Assembly (NCBI GenBank): GCA_031273705.1
Contig: JAISRJ010000073.1
Location: 1 to 19,010, forward strand
Length of the DNA stretch: 19,010 bases
DNA from: Clostridiales bacterium
GTDB lineage: Bacteria > Bacillota > Clostridia > Lachnospirales > WQUN01
Direction: 5' to 3'
The notes beneath the pieces are model-generated. The model was not told the DNA's origin and ran no database searches. It was given only the letters and a program-made list of their open reading frames with translations. Shown here in pieces: positions 6,239 to 13,266 of this stretch (the first letter of the stretch is position 1; every line of letters starts with the position of its first letter). A program made the translations under genes and the position numbers.

Positions 6239-6619
6239 TTGGCGGCAAATAGTCTTTATGACAAATATAATGATAATTCTATAATGACAGCGTCCAAGGA
6301 AGAATTAACCCTGATGTTGTACGAGGGCGCGTTAAAGTTTGCAAATCAAGCAATGACCGCGATAGAGAGTAAGGATTACGTTAAGTCTAACACATTAATA
6401 ATGAAGGTGGAAGATATTATTCGCGAGTTTCAGATGACTCTGGATTTTCAATACAATATTTCAAATGATCTAAATAGTTTATATGACTACATGTATGGTC
6501 GGTTGGTAGAAGCAAATATGAAGAAAGACTTGAATATACTGGAGGAAGTCCGCAATATGCTGCGAGAATTCCGAGACACTTGGAAAGAGGCAATGAACCT
6601 GGCAAAGCAACCCGCATAG
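6239..6619 (+). CDS. fliS: Flagellin export chaperone FliS
   Basis: FliS binds the C-terminus of flagellin in the cytoplasm, prevents premature polymerisation and delivers it to the export gate. The sequence has the family pattern: an N-terminal YDKYNDNSIMTASKEELTLMLYEGALKFANQA segment (residues about 7-38), the helix FQMTLDFQYNISNDLNSLYDYMYGRL (about 60-85) and a final helix with EEVRNMLREFRDTWKEAM. The length of 126 aa is typical. The start is TTG at 6239, supported by AAGGAG at 6224-6229 with 9-nt spacing; the next ATG would remove conserved residues. It is the last gene of the flagellar block, before two hairpins. Confidence 0.94.
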   Translation: MAANSLYDKYNDNSIMTASKEELTLMLYEGALKFANQAMTAIESKDYVKSNTLIMKVEDIIREFQMTLDFQYNISNDLNSLYDYMYGRLVEANMKKDLNILEEVRNMLREFRDTWKEAMNLAKQPA

Positions 6620-6627
6620 AAGATAAT

Positions 6628-6668
6628 CCTCTCTTTTCAGGTCGTTGGAGTGAGAGGAAAGTTTTTTT
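6628..6668 (+). terminator. Weak hairpin after fliS
   Basis: CCTCTC (6628-6633) pairs with GAGAGG (6652-6657) across an 18-nt loop, followed by AAAG and seven T residues. It is a plausible but weak first terminator for the flagellar unit, about 10 bp after the fliS stop. Confidence 0.45.
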
Positions 6669-6713
6669 CATCCGCATCAGCTATTCTTTAGGCAAACCTT
6701 ACCAGTCACACAT

Positions 6714-6753
6714 AAAAAGCGACTTGCCCATTTTCGCAAGTCGCTTTTTTTTA
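6714..6753. terminator. Strong bidirectional terminator between the flagellar and ornithine units
   Basis: AAAGCGACTTGC pairs perfectly with GCAAGTCGCTTT around an 8-nt loop (CCATTTTC). The + strand has an eight-T run after it, and the - strand also has a T run (TTTTTATG). It can therefore end both the fliS transcript and the long leftward operon. Confidence 0.92.
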
Positions 6754-6789
6754 TACCGAATACGACGCGTATCACGATAGAGATTTTAA

Positions 6790-6917
6790 TACCTCTGAAA
6801 CATACATAAAGTAGGGACATCTATTCACGTGGGAGACGCGTAAGACCGTCGTATAAGCCGACGAGTAACACTGATAGCGTAAATCCGCCGGGCTTTGGTT
6901 GTGGAGAGTATGTCAAC
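6790..6917 (+). mobile_element. Possible decayed IS200/IS605-type right end (omega-RNA-like), no transposase gene
   Basis: The strip from about 6820 resembles the 3' non-coding end of IS605-type tnpB elements: GGGAGACGCGTAAGACCG, a small hairpin CGTCG-loop-CGACG (6847-6863), a GCGTAAATCCGCC segment, and a final GTGGAGAGTATGTCAAC (6901-6917). In IS200/IS605 elements the right end carries such hairpins and is cut after a short motif near TCAAC, and the same sequence is the scaffold of the TnpB guide RNA. No tnpA or tnpB is present: only about 35 bp separate it from the terminator at 6753. The TCA of the TGTCAAC motif is the TGA stop of the leftward amidohydrolase gene. The likeness is from memory and was not checked by alignment. 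Confidence 0.4.
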
Positions 6918-8025
6918 GGGAAAGCTCCTTAAAAATCTCAACACCCACTTCGATGATATTATCATTAAAATCATATTCAACAGTATGTATTTGCGGTCTA
7001 TCTCCGGCACCCAGCATAAACCCGGCGCCTTTTGTTTTCTTTGTGAAAAAACCGAAGTCTTCCGAACCCCTCATCGGCTCCTCCAACTCATAAACGGATA
7101 AACCTATACGAGCTGCCGCCGAACGAACTTTAGCCGCCGCTTCGGGATTATTTATTGTCTCCGCGAATGCTTCACGTATTTCAAATCTAACTTTTAAGCC
7201 CCTAATCGCCGCCTGCTCTTTACATACGTTTTCGATAGCAAGTTGCAATTGATCCATATCATCTTCAAATTGAGCGCGGATCGTCAGCATCAAAGTGCCT
7301 TTGCTCGCGGAGATTCCAAAGGTTTCCTCCCCGATCTTTACGCATATTATTGTACAGCGCACAAGGCCTTTATACAAACTCGGCTCTGCTAAACTTGGGA
7401 TTGCGCGAATTACTTCGGCTATCTCAAAAGCCGGGTTTAAGCCGTTTTCCGGTTGGCTTGCGTGGGAGGGCGTCCCTTCAAAGTAGACGAGCAAACCCTT
7501 AGAGGCGCAATACATCGGACCGTCTCTAATAACTATCAAATTTTCCGGTACAGACGGCACGTTATGACCGGCGTACACTTCCTCGATCTTTTCCTCGTCA
7601 ATTATTACAGACGCCACCGGACCGCCAAGCCCTACTTCCTCTCCATGCTGAAAGATAAAATATATGTCATTTTCGGACCCTGTTTGATCAATTTCCAAAG
7701 CAAACCCCACAAGCGTCGCGCTGTGGCCATCGTGCCCGCATTTATGGGCAACCCCCGGAAATAAAGAGCCATATGGAAGAGATATGGTTTCATCTATCGG
7801 CAGAGCGTCAAAATCCGCTCTAAAACCAATTCTTCTGGGATTCTCACTGTTCGAGTGATACACCGCGTAGAACCAAGCGCCGCGATCAACTATTTTTAAA
7901 GATGTATGTTCGGATAAAAAATCTATGAGTCTTTGCTTCGTCCAGACTTCTTCGCCCGCTAATTCTGGGTGCGTATGAAGTTCATGCCGCAGTTCGGTGA
8001 CCAATTCCAAATTTTTTTTATCCAT
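6913..8025 (-). CDS. M20D-family metallo-amidohydrolase (N-acyl amino acid deacylase type)
   Basis: This is a cytoplasmic zinc or manganese hydrolase of the hippurate hydrolase/aminoacylase group, which frees amino acids from N-acyl derivatives. The metal ligands are in place: C96 and H98 in HKCGHDGHSA, E129-E130 in FQHGEEVG, H154 in AGHNVP and H347 in IHTVEY; RADFDALP (69-76) is the other family signature. The length of 370 aa is normal. I place the start at ATG 8025: AAAGGGAG lies 7 nt upstream of it, and that site is inside the longer frame from GTG 8046. It is the last gene of the leftward operon, about 56 bp after the symporter. An N-acylated ornithine or alanine substrate would fit the context, but this is inference. 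Confidence 0.85.
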   Translation of the reverse strand: MDKKNLELVTELRHELHTHPELAGEEVWTKQRLIDFLSEHTSLKIVDRGAWFYAVYHSNSENPRRIGFRADFDALPIDETISLPYGSLFPGVAHKCGHDGHSATLVGFALEIDQTGSENDIYFIFQHGEEVGLGGPVASVIIDEEKIEEVYAGHNVPSVPENLIVIRDGPMYCASKGLLVYFEGTPSHASQPENGLNPAFEIAEVIRAIPSLAEPSLYKGLVRCTIICVKIGEETFGISASKGTLMLTIRAQFEDDMDQLQLAIENVCKEQAAIRGLKVRFEIREAFAETINNPEAAAKVRSAAARIGLSVYELEEPMRGSEDFGFFTKKTKGAGFMLGAGDRPQIHTVEYDFNDNIIEVGVEIFKELSR

Positions 8026-8081
8026 TATTAAGCTCCCTTTTATCACAACTCTGACTTGGCAAGAACGCGCAGCGAGCGCCC

Positions 8082-9590
8082 CTACAGTTTCAGCCCAAGT
8101 TCCTTCTTGTTTGTATTAGTCGCCACATTGTTAGCTTCGTTGCGCTCTTTATAATGCTTATCAACAATTTCAGTCCAAAGCTCGTCACCTCCGATATCGT
8201 TGTTAGCCGGATCATAGACGGGATCAAGACCTTTATCCCGTTGCCTGTCATAGTCCTTCATCAACTTTAACATAGGTTTAATCAAACAAAGCAAACCCAA
8301 TAGGTTTATCCACGCGGCCGACCCAACTCCAACGTCAGCTATTGCCCAAGCAAGATCGGATTTCCACACTCCACCCAGAATAATAGAAACCATTTGCAAC
8401 ATGGTTACTCCAAGTATAATCTGCTTTAGGTATTTTGTTTTCTTAAATACCATTGCCAATCCGACCGCGGCATAAAATCCAAACGACAGCAGCGTGGTAA
8501 AAGCAAAGAAGAATGTCGCTATTGCGACAAATATAGAACCTATGTTAGTGCTGCCGGTTATTGTATTGATTGCAGCCTGAACATATCCGGCTCCGACATC
8601 AACGCCGGGAAGATTTTCTACTATAGGAGCGTAGCTGGCGTCATAAACATTGTACATTCCGGTGCAAAGAATTATCAAAGCTGTGCAAGTGCATACAATA
8701 AGGGTGTTGTATACGGAAAACCCCTGTGCCAGACCTTGTTTAACGGGGTGAGAAGTCTCCGCCGAAGCCGCCGCGTTCGCGCCTGTGCCCATACCGGCTT
8801 CGCTGGAATATACAGCGCGTCTGATACCCCAATTGATAGCCGCTCCAAAGATACCCGCGTACATTGCCTCCATATGAAAGGCGCTTTTAAAAATTAACGC
8901 AAACATTGACGGAATTCTTGTAATATTAACTAACAATACAACAATCGTTACCGCCAAATACGCGATAGCCATTATCGGAACAACATATCCGGCAATAGAT
9001 CCGATGCGTCTCATACCTCCGATAACGATTACACCGAACAATACCGCCAATATTATGCCTGTAACAATTGCGGGAATGTGAAAAGCGTTTACAAAAGAAT
9101 CCGTAATTGTAAAAGATTGCACTACCGGACCGGTAAATCCGTATCCTATTATACCGGCGTAGGCGACATATGCCCCTAACCAAGGCAGCGGAGTTTTTCT
9201 AAGATAGTAAGAGGGACCGCCTTTATACTCGCCCTCTATCCTTTCTTTCCAAAGTTGAGCGAGAGAAGACTCGACAATTGCCAGGGGAACTCCGAGTAAG
9301 GCATAGATCCACATCCAAAATACAGCGCCGGGACCGCCAAGCGCGATAGCCGTCGCGACGCCGGCGATAGTACCCGTCCCAATTCTTCCGCCAAGCGCCA
9401 TAGCAAAACTTTGAAACGGAGTAAGTCCGCTTTCAGAAGCTCTACCTTTTGATAAGGATCCCATCATTTCTTTAAACAGACGTACTTGCGGAAATTTTAG
9501 CGCCACTGTGTAAAAAATTGCCAGTCCGATAACCAGAATCAAAAACACAGTACCCCAAAGATAGCCATTCAACGTATTAACAAAATCCAC
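8082..9590 (-). CDS. Alanine/glycine:cation symporter (AGCS family)
   Basis: This membrane carrier moves alanine or glycine together with sodium or protons. The family signature is clear near residues 65-105, with GGRIGTGTIAGVATAIALGG and PGAVFWMWIYALLG, followed by VESSLAQLWKE. The hydrophobic segments fit about 10-12 transmembrane helices, with a charged cytoplasmic C-terminal tail of about 70 residues. The start is GTG 9590, because AAGGAG lies 8 nt upstream; the longer frame from TTG 9608 would place that site inside the gene. The gene lies 56 bp after alanine dehydrogenase in the same direction. In this operon it could take up alanine or export excess alanine from ornithine cleavage; direction and ion cannot be read from sequence. 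Confidence 0.93.
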   Translation of the reverse strand: MDFVNTLNGYLWGTVFLILVIGLAIFYTVALKFPQVRLFKEMMGSLSKGRASESGLTPFQSFAMALGGRIGTGTIAGVATAIALGGPGAVFWMWIYALLGVPLAIVESSLAQLWKERIEGEYKGGPSYYLRKTPLPWLGAYVAYAGIIGYGFTGPVVQSFTITDSFVNAFHIPAIVTGIILAVLFGVIVIGGMRRIGSIAGYVVPIMAIAYLAVTIVVLLVNITRIPSMFALIFKSAFHMEAMYAGIFGAAINWGIRRAVYSSEAGMGTGANAAASAETSHPVKQGLAQGFSVYNTLIVCTCTALIILCTGMYNVYDASYAPIVENLPGVDVGAGYVQAAINTITGSTNIGSIFVAIATFFFAFTTLLSFGFYAAVGLAMVFKKTKYLKQIILGVTMLQMVSIILGGVWKSDLAWAIADVGVGSAAWINLLGLLCLIKPMLKLMKDYDRQRDKGLDPVYDPANNDIGGDELWTEIVDKHYKERNEANNVATNTNKKELGLKL

Positions 9591-9646
9591 AATGTCCTCT
9601 CCTTTCAAGATTGGCGTGCGACAACTTCCGGCGACTTGAATAGTTA

Positions 9647-10759
9647 TTAAAACAATTTAGAGGGATTAGAATAAGCTAATTCAAAGACCTCCGCGACTTC
9701 CTTGCATGTTACTATTCCTTTATAGACATTAATGCCCAGCGACAACCCGGGATCTTCTAAGCACGCGGCTTCAAGACCCTTATCGGCTATGGCTATTCCA
9801 TATCTAAGAGTGGCGTTAGTCAGCGCCAGCGTGGATGTCAGCGCGACGGCTCCGGGCATGTTGGCCACGCAGTAATGTACAACTCCGTCAATAACATATG
9901 TGGGATCATCGTGATATGTGGCGTGTGTGGTCTCGCAGCAGCCACCTTGATCAACAGCCACATCTACAATTACACTGCCGGGTTTCATAACTTTAAGGTG
10001 TTCGCGCTTAATAAGCTTAGGAGTCGCGGCACCCGGTATTAAGACAGCCCCAATTACCAGATCGGCGGCTTTTAAAGCCCGCTCGATAGAGGATTCCGTG
10101 CTAAAAATCGTTGTGATTTGCGCGCCGAATATGTCGTCTAAATACGCGAGCCTGTTTAAACTGTTATCCAGAATAGTAACATTGGCGCCAATGCCAACAG
10201 CCATTTTAGCGGCGTTTGTGCCGACCACGCCGCCCCCTATAATAACAACATTTCCACGTCTGACACCGGGAACGCCGCCCAGAAGCAAACCTCTGCCGCC
10301 CGACGGTCTCTCCAAGCTTTTGGCCCCTTCTTGAATACTAAGACGGCCCGCGACTTCGCTCATGGGTTTTAGCAGCGGCAGTTCTCCCCCGTCCCCGCGA
10401 ATGGTCTCATAACCAACCGCACGTACCTTTCGATCAATCAGAGCGTCTGTCAGCGGGCGGTTAGCCGCAAGATGCAAATATGTATAAACAATCTGATCCT
10501 CGCGCATGAGAGGATATTCCGCTTCTAAGGGTTCCTTCACCTTTACAATCATATCCGAGGAATCCCATACGCTTTTTGCATCCGGTAAAATCTCCGCTCC
10601 GGCCGCGATGTAATCACTGTCGGAGAATGTCGTGCCTTCTCCCGCTCCGGTTTCGATGCCTACGGAATGACCGTGCGCGATATAGCTCTTCACATTGTCA
10701 GGCGTTAAACCGACACGATATTCATACTTTTTAATTTCTTTAACACAACCTATCCTCAT
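9647..10759 (-). CDS. ald: L-alanine dehydrogenase
   Basis: The enzyme interconverts L-alanine and pyruvate plus ammonia with NAD. Family landmarks sit at their usual numbers: R15 in YEYRVGLTP, K75 in VKVKEP, H96 in YLHLAA and D270 in VAVDQGGC. The nucleotide-binding glycines are VVIIGGGVVGTNAA (171-184), and NMPGAVALTST near residue 300 is also typical. The length of 370 aa is normal. The start is supported by GAGAGAGGG with 8-nt spacing to ATG 10759. It follows the ornithine racemase gene by 39 bp. Placed here, it would turn alanine from the ornithine pathway into pyruvate and NADH, but the thiolase is known to make D-alanine, so a racemase elsewhere would be needed. Confidence 0.95.
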   Translation of the reverse strand: MRIGCVKEIKKYEYRVGLTPDNVKSYIAHGHSVGIETGAGEGTTFSDSDYIAAGAEILPDAKSVWDSSDMIVKVKEPLEAEYPLMREDQIVYTYLHLAANRPLTDALIDRKVRAVGYETIRGDGGELPLLKPMSEVAGRLSIQEGAKSLERPSGGRGLLLGGVPGVRRGNVVIIGGGVVGTNAAKMAVGIGANVTILDNSLNRLAYLDDIFGAQITTIFSTESSIERALKAADLVIGAVLIPGAATPKLIKREHLKVMKPGSVIVDVAVDQGGCCETTHATYHDDPTYVIDGVVHYCVANMPGAVALTSTLALTNATLRYGIAIADKGLEAACLEDPGLSLGINVYKGIVTCKEVAEVFELAYSNPSKLF

Positions 10760-10798
10760 AACAATAACCCTCTCTCTTGTGTGGGCGGGTATACCGCC

Positions 10799-11896
10799 TT
10801 AATTAATATAGGTACGCTTTACGTACTTACTTGTAAAACCCCTTAATATCGCGGAGTAGTTCATAGAAAACTCCAATACGTCTCCGACGTTATACAATCT
10901 TTTTGAATCAGTCAGATCAACAATTAAATGATCCGAGCTTGCGCCGACGACGCTCACAGCTTCATCCAAGCAAGCGATACCCGCGCAATCAATATCCTGC
11001 CTGCCGACCGAGACTATTCCACGTAACCGATTACCTTTATTCTTAAATATCGGGCGTTCTCCAAAAGCGTTTACACCTATCTCGCCTTCGGGAACAGTAG
11101 GTTTATTTTGAATTTCAACCAGTTGCGCTTCCAGAATAATCAGATCTTGCTTTAATCCTTCAAACGGCCGCCCATAAGCGGTTTCCACACCTCTGGCGAT
11201 GATTTCACCCAAACGCAGGTTCGAGATTTGGGGCGGCATTTGACTGTTTTGTCCCTTTTTTAATAAATACATCGAACTGGAATTTCCACCGGATATTATC
11301 GGTAATGAGATTTCAAAACGTTGTCTTAGACCGTGCGCAATGTCACACAGCGCGTTCAAATTCTGACTTGTCGGAATAACCGAACCGTAACAGGTAAGGT
11401 TAACTCCTATGCCCAGCAGATCAATACCTTCCAGCTCTCTCGCCAAGCCAACGGTTTCGGTTATAGACTTCACATTGCCGTAATAAATACCTTCCCGCAA
11501 ATCTCCCATATCAATCATTAAGATTACACCGTGTTTTTTGGGCTTATTTTTATTGGAGTCCAGGGCCGCCTTTGATAAAGCTTTTAGTGTAAGCGCCTCG
11601 GAATTCAGACTCACGTCACAATATTCGACCACCTCCATAGCCATGTCCGGAGCGGGCGCGCGCAATAACATTCGCTTAATATCGTTCTTGGGATAGCTTG
11701 CGATATTTTCCAATCTGGAATCCGCTAAAAAATCCACAGACTGACAGCAAATCGCCTTAACAATACGCTCATCCGCGCAAAACAACTTCGTCACAGCCGC
11801 TATAGATATCCCAAAACCATGCAGCAAATCACTTAAAGTCTCCGTATTATGCTGTATCTGTCGCAAGTCAATTCTAATTCTGGGATACGCATTCAT
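10799..11896 (-). CDS. orr: Ornithine racemase (fold-III PLP enzyme of the alanine racemase superfamily)
   Basis: This PLP enzyme converts L-ornithine to D-ornithine, the substrate of the aminomutase. The sequence is an alanine-racemase-type TIM barrel: the start PRIRIDLRQIQHNTETL leads into the PLP lysine K37 in AAVTKLFCAD, a variant of the VVKA(L/Y)G motif, and GGNSSSMYLL is the phosphate-binding region near the middle. FGERPIFKN and LRGIVSVGRQD belong to the C-terminal beta domain. At 365 aa it matches ornithine racemase. The ATG at 11896 overlaps the stop of the reactivase gene as ATGA, so translation is coupled. Assignment to ornithine rather than alanine rests on sequence feel plus the adjacent oraSE genes. 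A dual role on alanine cannot be excluded. Confidence 0.88.
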   Translation of the reverse strand: MNAYPRIRIDLRQIQHNTETLSDLLHGFGISIAAVTKLFCADERIVKAICCQSVDFLADSRLENIASYPKNDIKRMLLRAPAPDMAMEVVEYCDVSLNSEALTLKALSKAALDSNKNKPKKHGVILMIDMGDLREGIYYGNVKSITETVGLARELEGIDLLGIGVNLTCYGSVIPTSQNLNALCDIAHGLRQRFEISLPIISGGNSSSMYLLKKGQNSQMPPQISNLRLGEIIARGVETAYGRPFEGLKQDLIILEAQLVEIQNKPTVPEGEIGVNAFGERPIFKNKGNRLRGIVSVGRQDIDCAGIACLDEAVSVVGASSDHLIVDLTDSKRLYNVGDVLEFSMNYSAILRGFTSKYVKRTYIN

Positions 11897-13266
11897 GATT
11901 GCACATCCAGCATTAAGCTTTTTTTCATCAAATGTATTGCGCTATGCGGGTATTTAACCGACAGCGCTCCAAGCGAAGCCATTATATAATCATTGTCTTT
12001 TAAAACGGTCATTACCCCCCGTTTGGGAAGAAGCAAAGCGTTAGACGTATTTATGTCGCGAAGGCGCCGCAGTATATTCTCACTGCCCGGTAAGCGTGTT
12101 AACGCCCCACCAGTACCTATTAAATACTTTACGCGTGTTAAGTCTTTTCCTTCGGCTATCGTTTTCTTGCCGGACGGTGTAAATAGAGATCGAAATTTGC
12201 CCGCGTGACGTGTTAAAGCAGTCGAAGCCGCCCGCCATGTAAGAGCCTCCGCAAAAGCGAATTGCTCCGCCGTCTGTGGTATTGGGCTTATGCCTTGCAA
12301 AATTTCCTTAACATCCACACCGCTGTCAATACTTAGCTGTCGCTCTCCGAAAAGTTCTACAATATTGGCCGCGTTTACATACACACCCAAATCGCCCTCA
12401 ACAGTGCGTTTTGCAAATGGTTCCGGAGAAGTCAGCATTGCCGCGACTTCGTCCGAGCCTTCGGTGACAGAATGTACGTCTGTCGTAGCCCCGCCCACAT
12501 CAATCACCAATAAATCCCCCATTTCAGAGTATAGCTGTCTTGCGCATTCCATTACAGCGCCGGGAGTCGGCATGATGGTTCCCTTTACCATGTCTCTTAC
12601 ACGCGACATGCCCGGTGCCTTTGTAATATGTTCCTCAAACACAGCCTGAATTATTTTTCTGGTCGGCTCTATATTCAAATCATCCAATCTCGGATACACA
12701 TTATCCGTAAGGTAGCACGGAAAACCAGCCGATTGTAAAATTGACTTCACCGACGCGCGATTTTGGATATTACCCGCGTATATTACAGGTGGACGAATAT
12801 TTATTTCAGAAAGAGTTTCGCAGTTTTTTAAGGCGGTTTCTTTTTCTCCGTAATCGGTACCTCCGGCTATTAGGATCAAATTCGGATTTATTTGCTGTAT
12901 GGCTTCTAAATCATCCTGGTTCAAAAATCCGGCCGTCGCGAGTTTCAAATTCGCGCCCGCGCCCAGAGCCGCTTCTTTAGCCGCCCGCACGGTCATATCA
13001 TAAACCAGACCGTGAACTGTCATCCTAAGCCCACCGGCGGCGCTGGATGTGGCAAGCATCTCTCCATAATTCAAACTGTTTGCGCTTAATCGGGCAGACA
13101 GAGCTTTTACCGCGCTTTCAAGTCCGATAGTAACCCCATCACTTTCAACGGTGGTAAACGCTTGCCCCTGCCCCAAAAAGCGCGGATTATTTGAATTAAT
13201 ACCGTCAAACGCGTTTACAACGGTAGTAGTGGATCCTATCTCGGCGACAAGAATGTCTATAGTCAT
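11893..13266 (-). CDS. MutL/GlmL-type ASKHA ATPase, probable reactivase of the B12 aminomutase
   Basis: Proteins of this family accompany glutamate mutase (as GlmL/MutL) and ornithine aminomutase, and are thought to use ATP to help replace damaged cobalamin. The actin-like ATPase signatures are visible: phosphate-1 AEIGSTTTVVNAF (8-20) and phosphate-2 VIDVGGATTDVHS (254-266), with LIGTGGALTRLPGS near residue 370 as the adenosine region. The length of 457 aa is typical. The ATG overlaps the oraE stop codon by four bases (ATGA), and its own stop overlaps orr in the same way. That tight coupling to oraE supports the aminomutase as partner; the chaperone function itself is from family knowledge. 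Confidence 0.88.
   Translation of the reverse strand: MTIDILVAEIGSTTTVVNAFDGINSNNPRFLGQGQAFTTVESDGVTIGLESAVKALSARLSANSLNYGEMLATSSAAGGLRMTVHGLVYDMTVRAAKEAALGAGANLKLATAGFLNQDDLEAIQQINPNLILIAGGTDYGEKETALKNCETLSEINIRPPVIYAGNIQNRASVKSILQSAGFPCYLTDNVYPRLDDLNIEPTRKIIQAVFEEHITKAPGMSRVRDMVKGTIMPTPGAVMECARQLYSEMGDLLVIDVGGATTDVHSVTEGSDEVAAMLTSPEPFAKRTVEGDLGVYVNAANIVELFGERQLSIDSGVDVKEILQGISPIPQTAEQFAFAEALTWRAASTALTRHAGKFRSLFTPSGKKTIAEGKDLTRVKYLIGTGGALTRLPGSENILRRLRDINTSNALLLPKRGVMTVLKDNDYIMASLGALSVKYPHSAIHLMKKSLMLDVQS

Noticed and set aside
6653..6780. A possible small protein frame after fliS (6580-6780)
   Set aside because: It overlaps the end of fliS and both terminator hairpins and has no ribosome site.
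10799..11896. Calling the fold-III PLP enzyme a biosynthetic alanine racemase
   Set aside because: The PLP motif and flanking sequence fit the ornithine racemase group better, and it is translationally coupled to the aminomutase genes; dual specificity remains possible and is listed as a finding.
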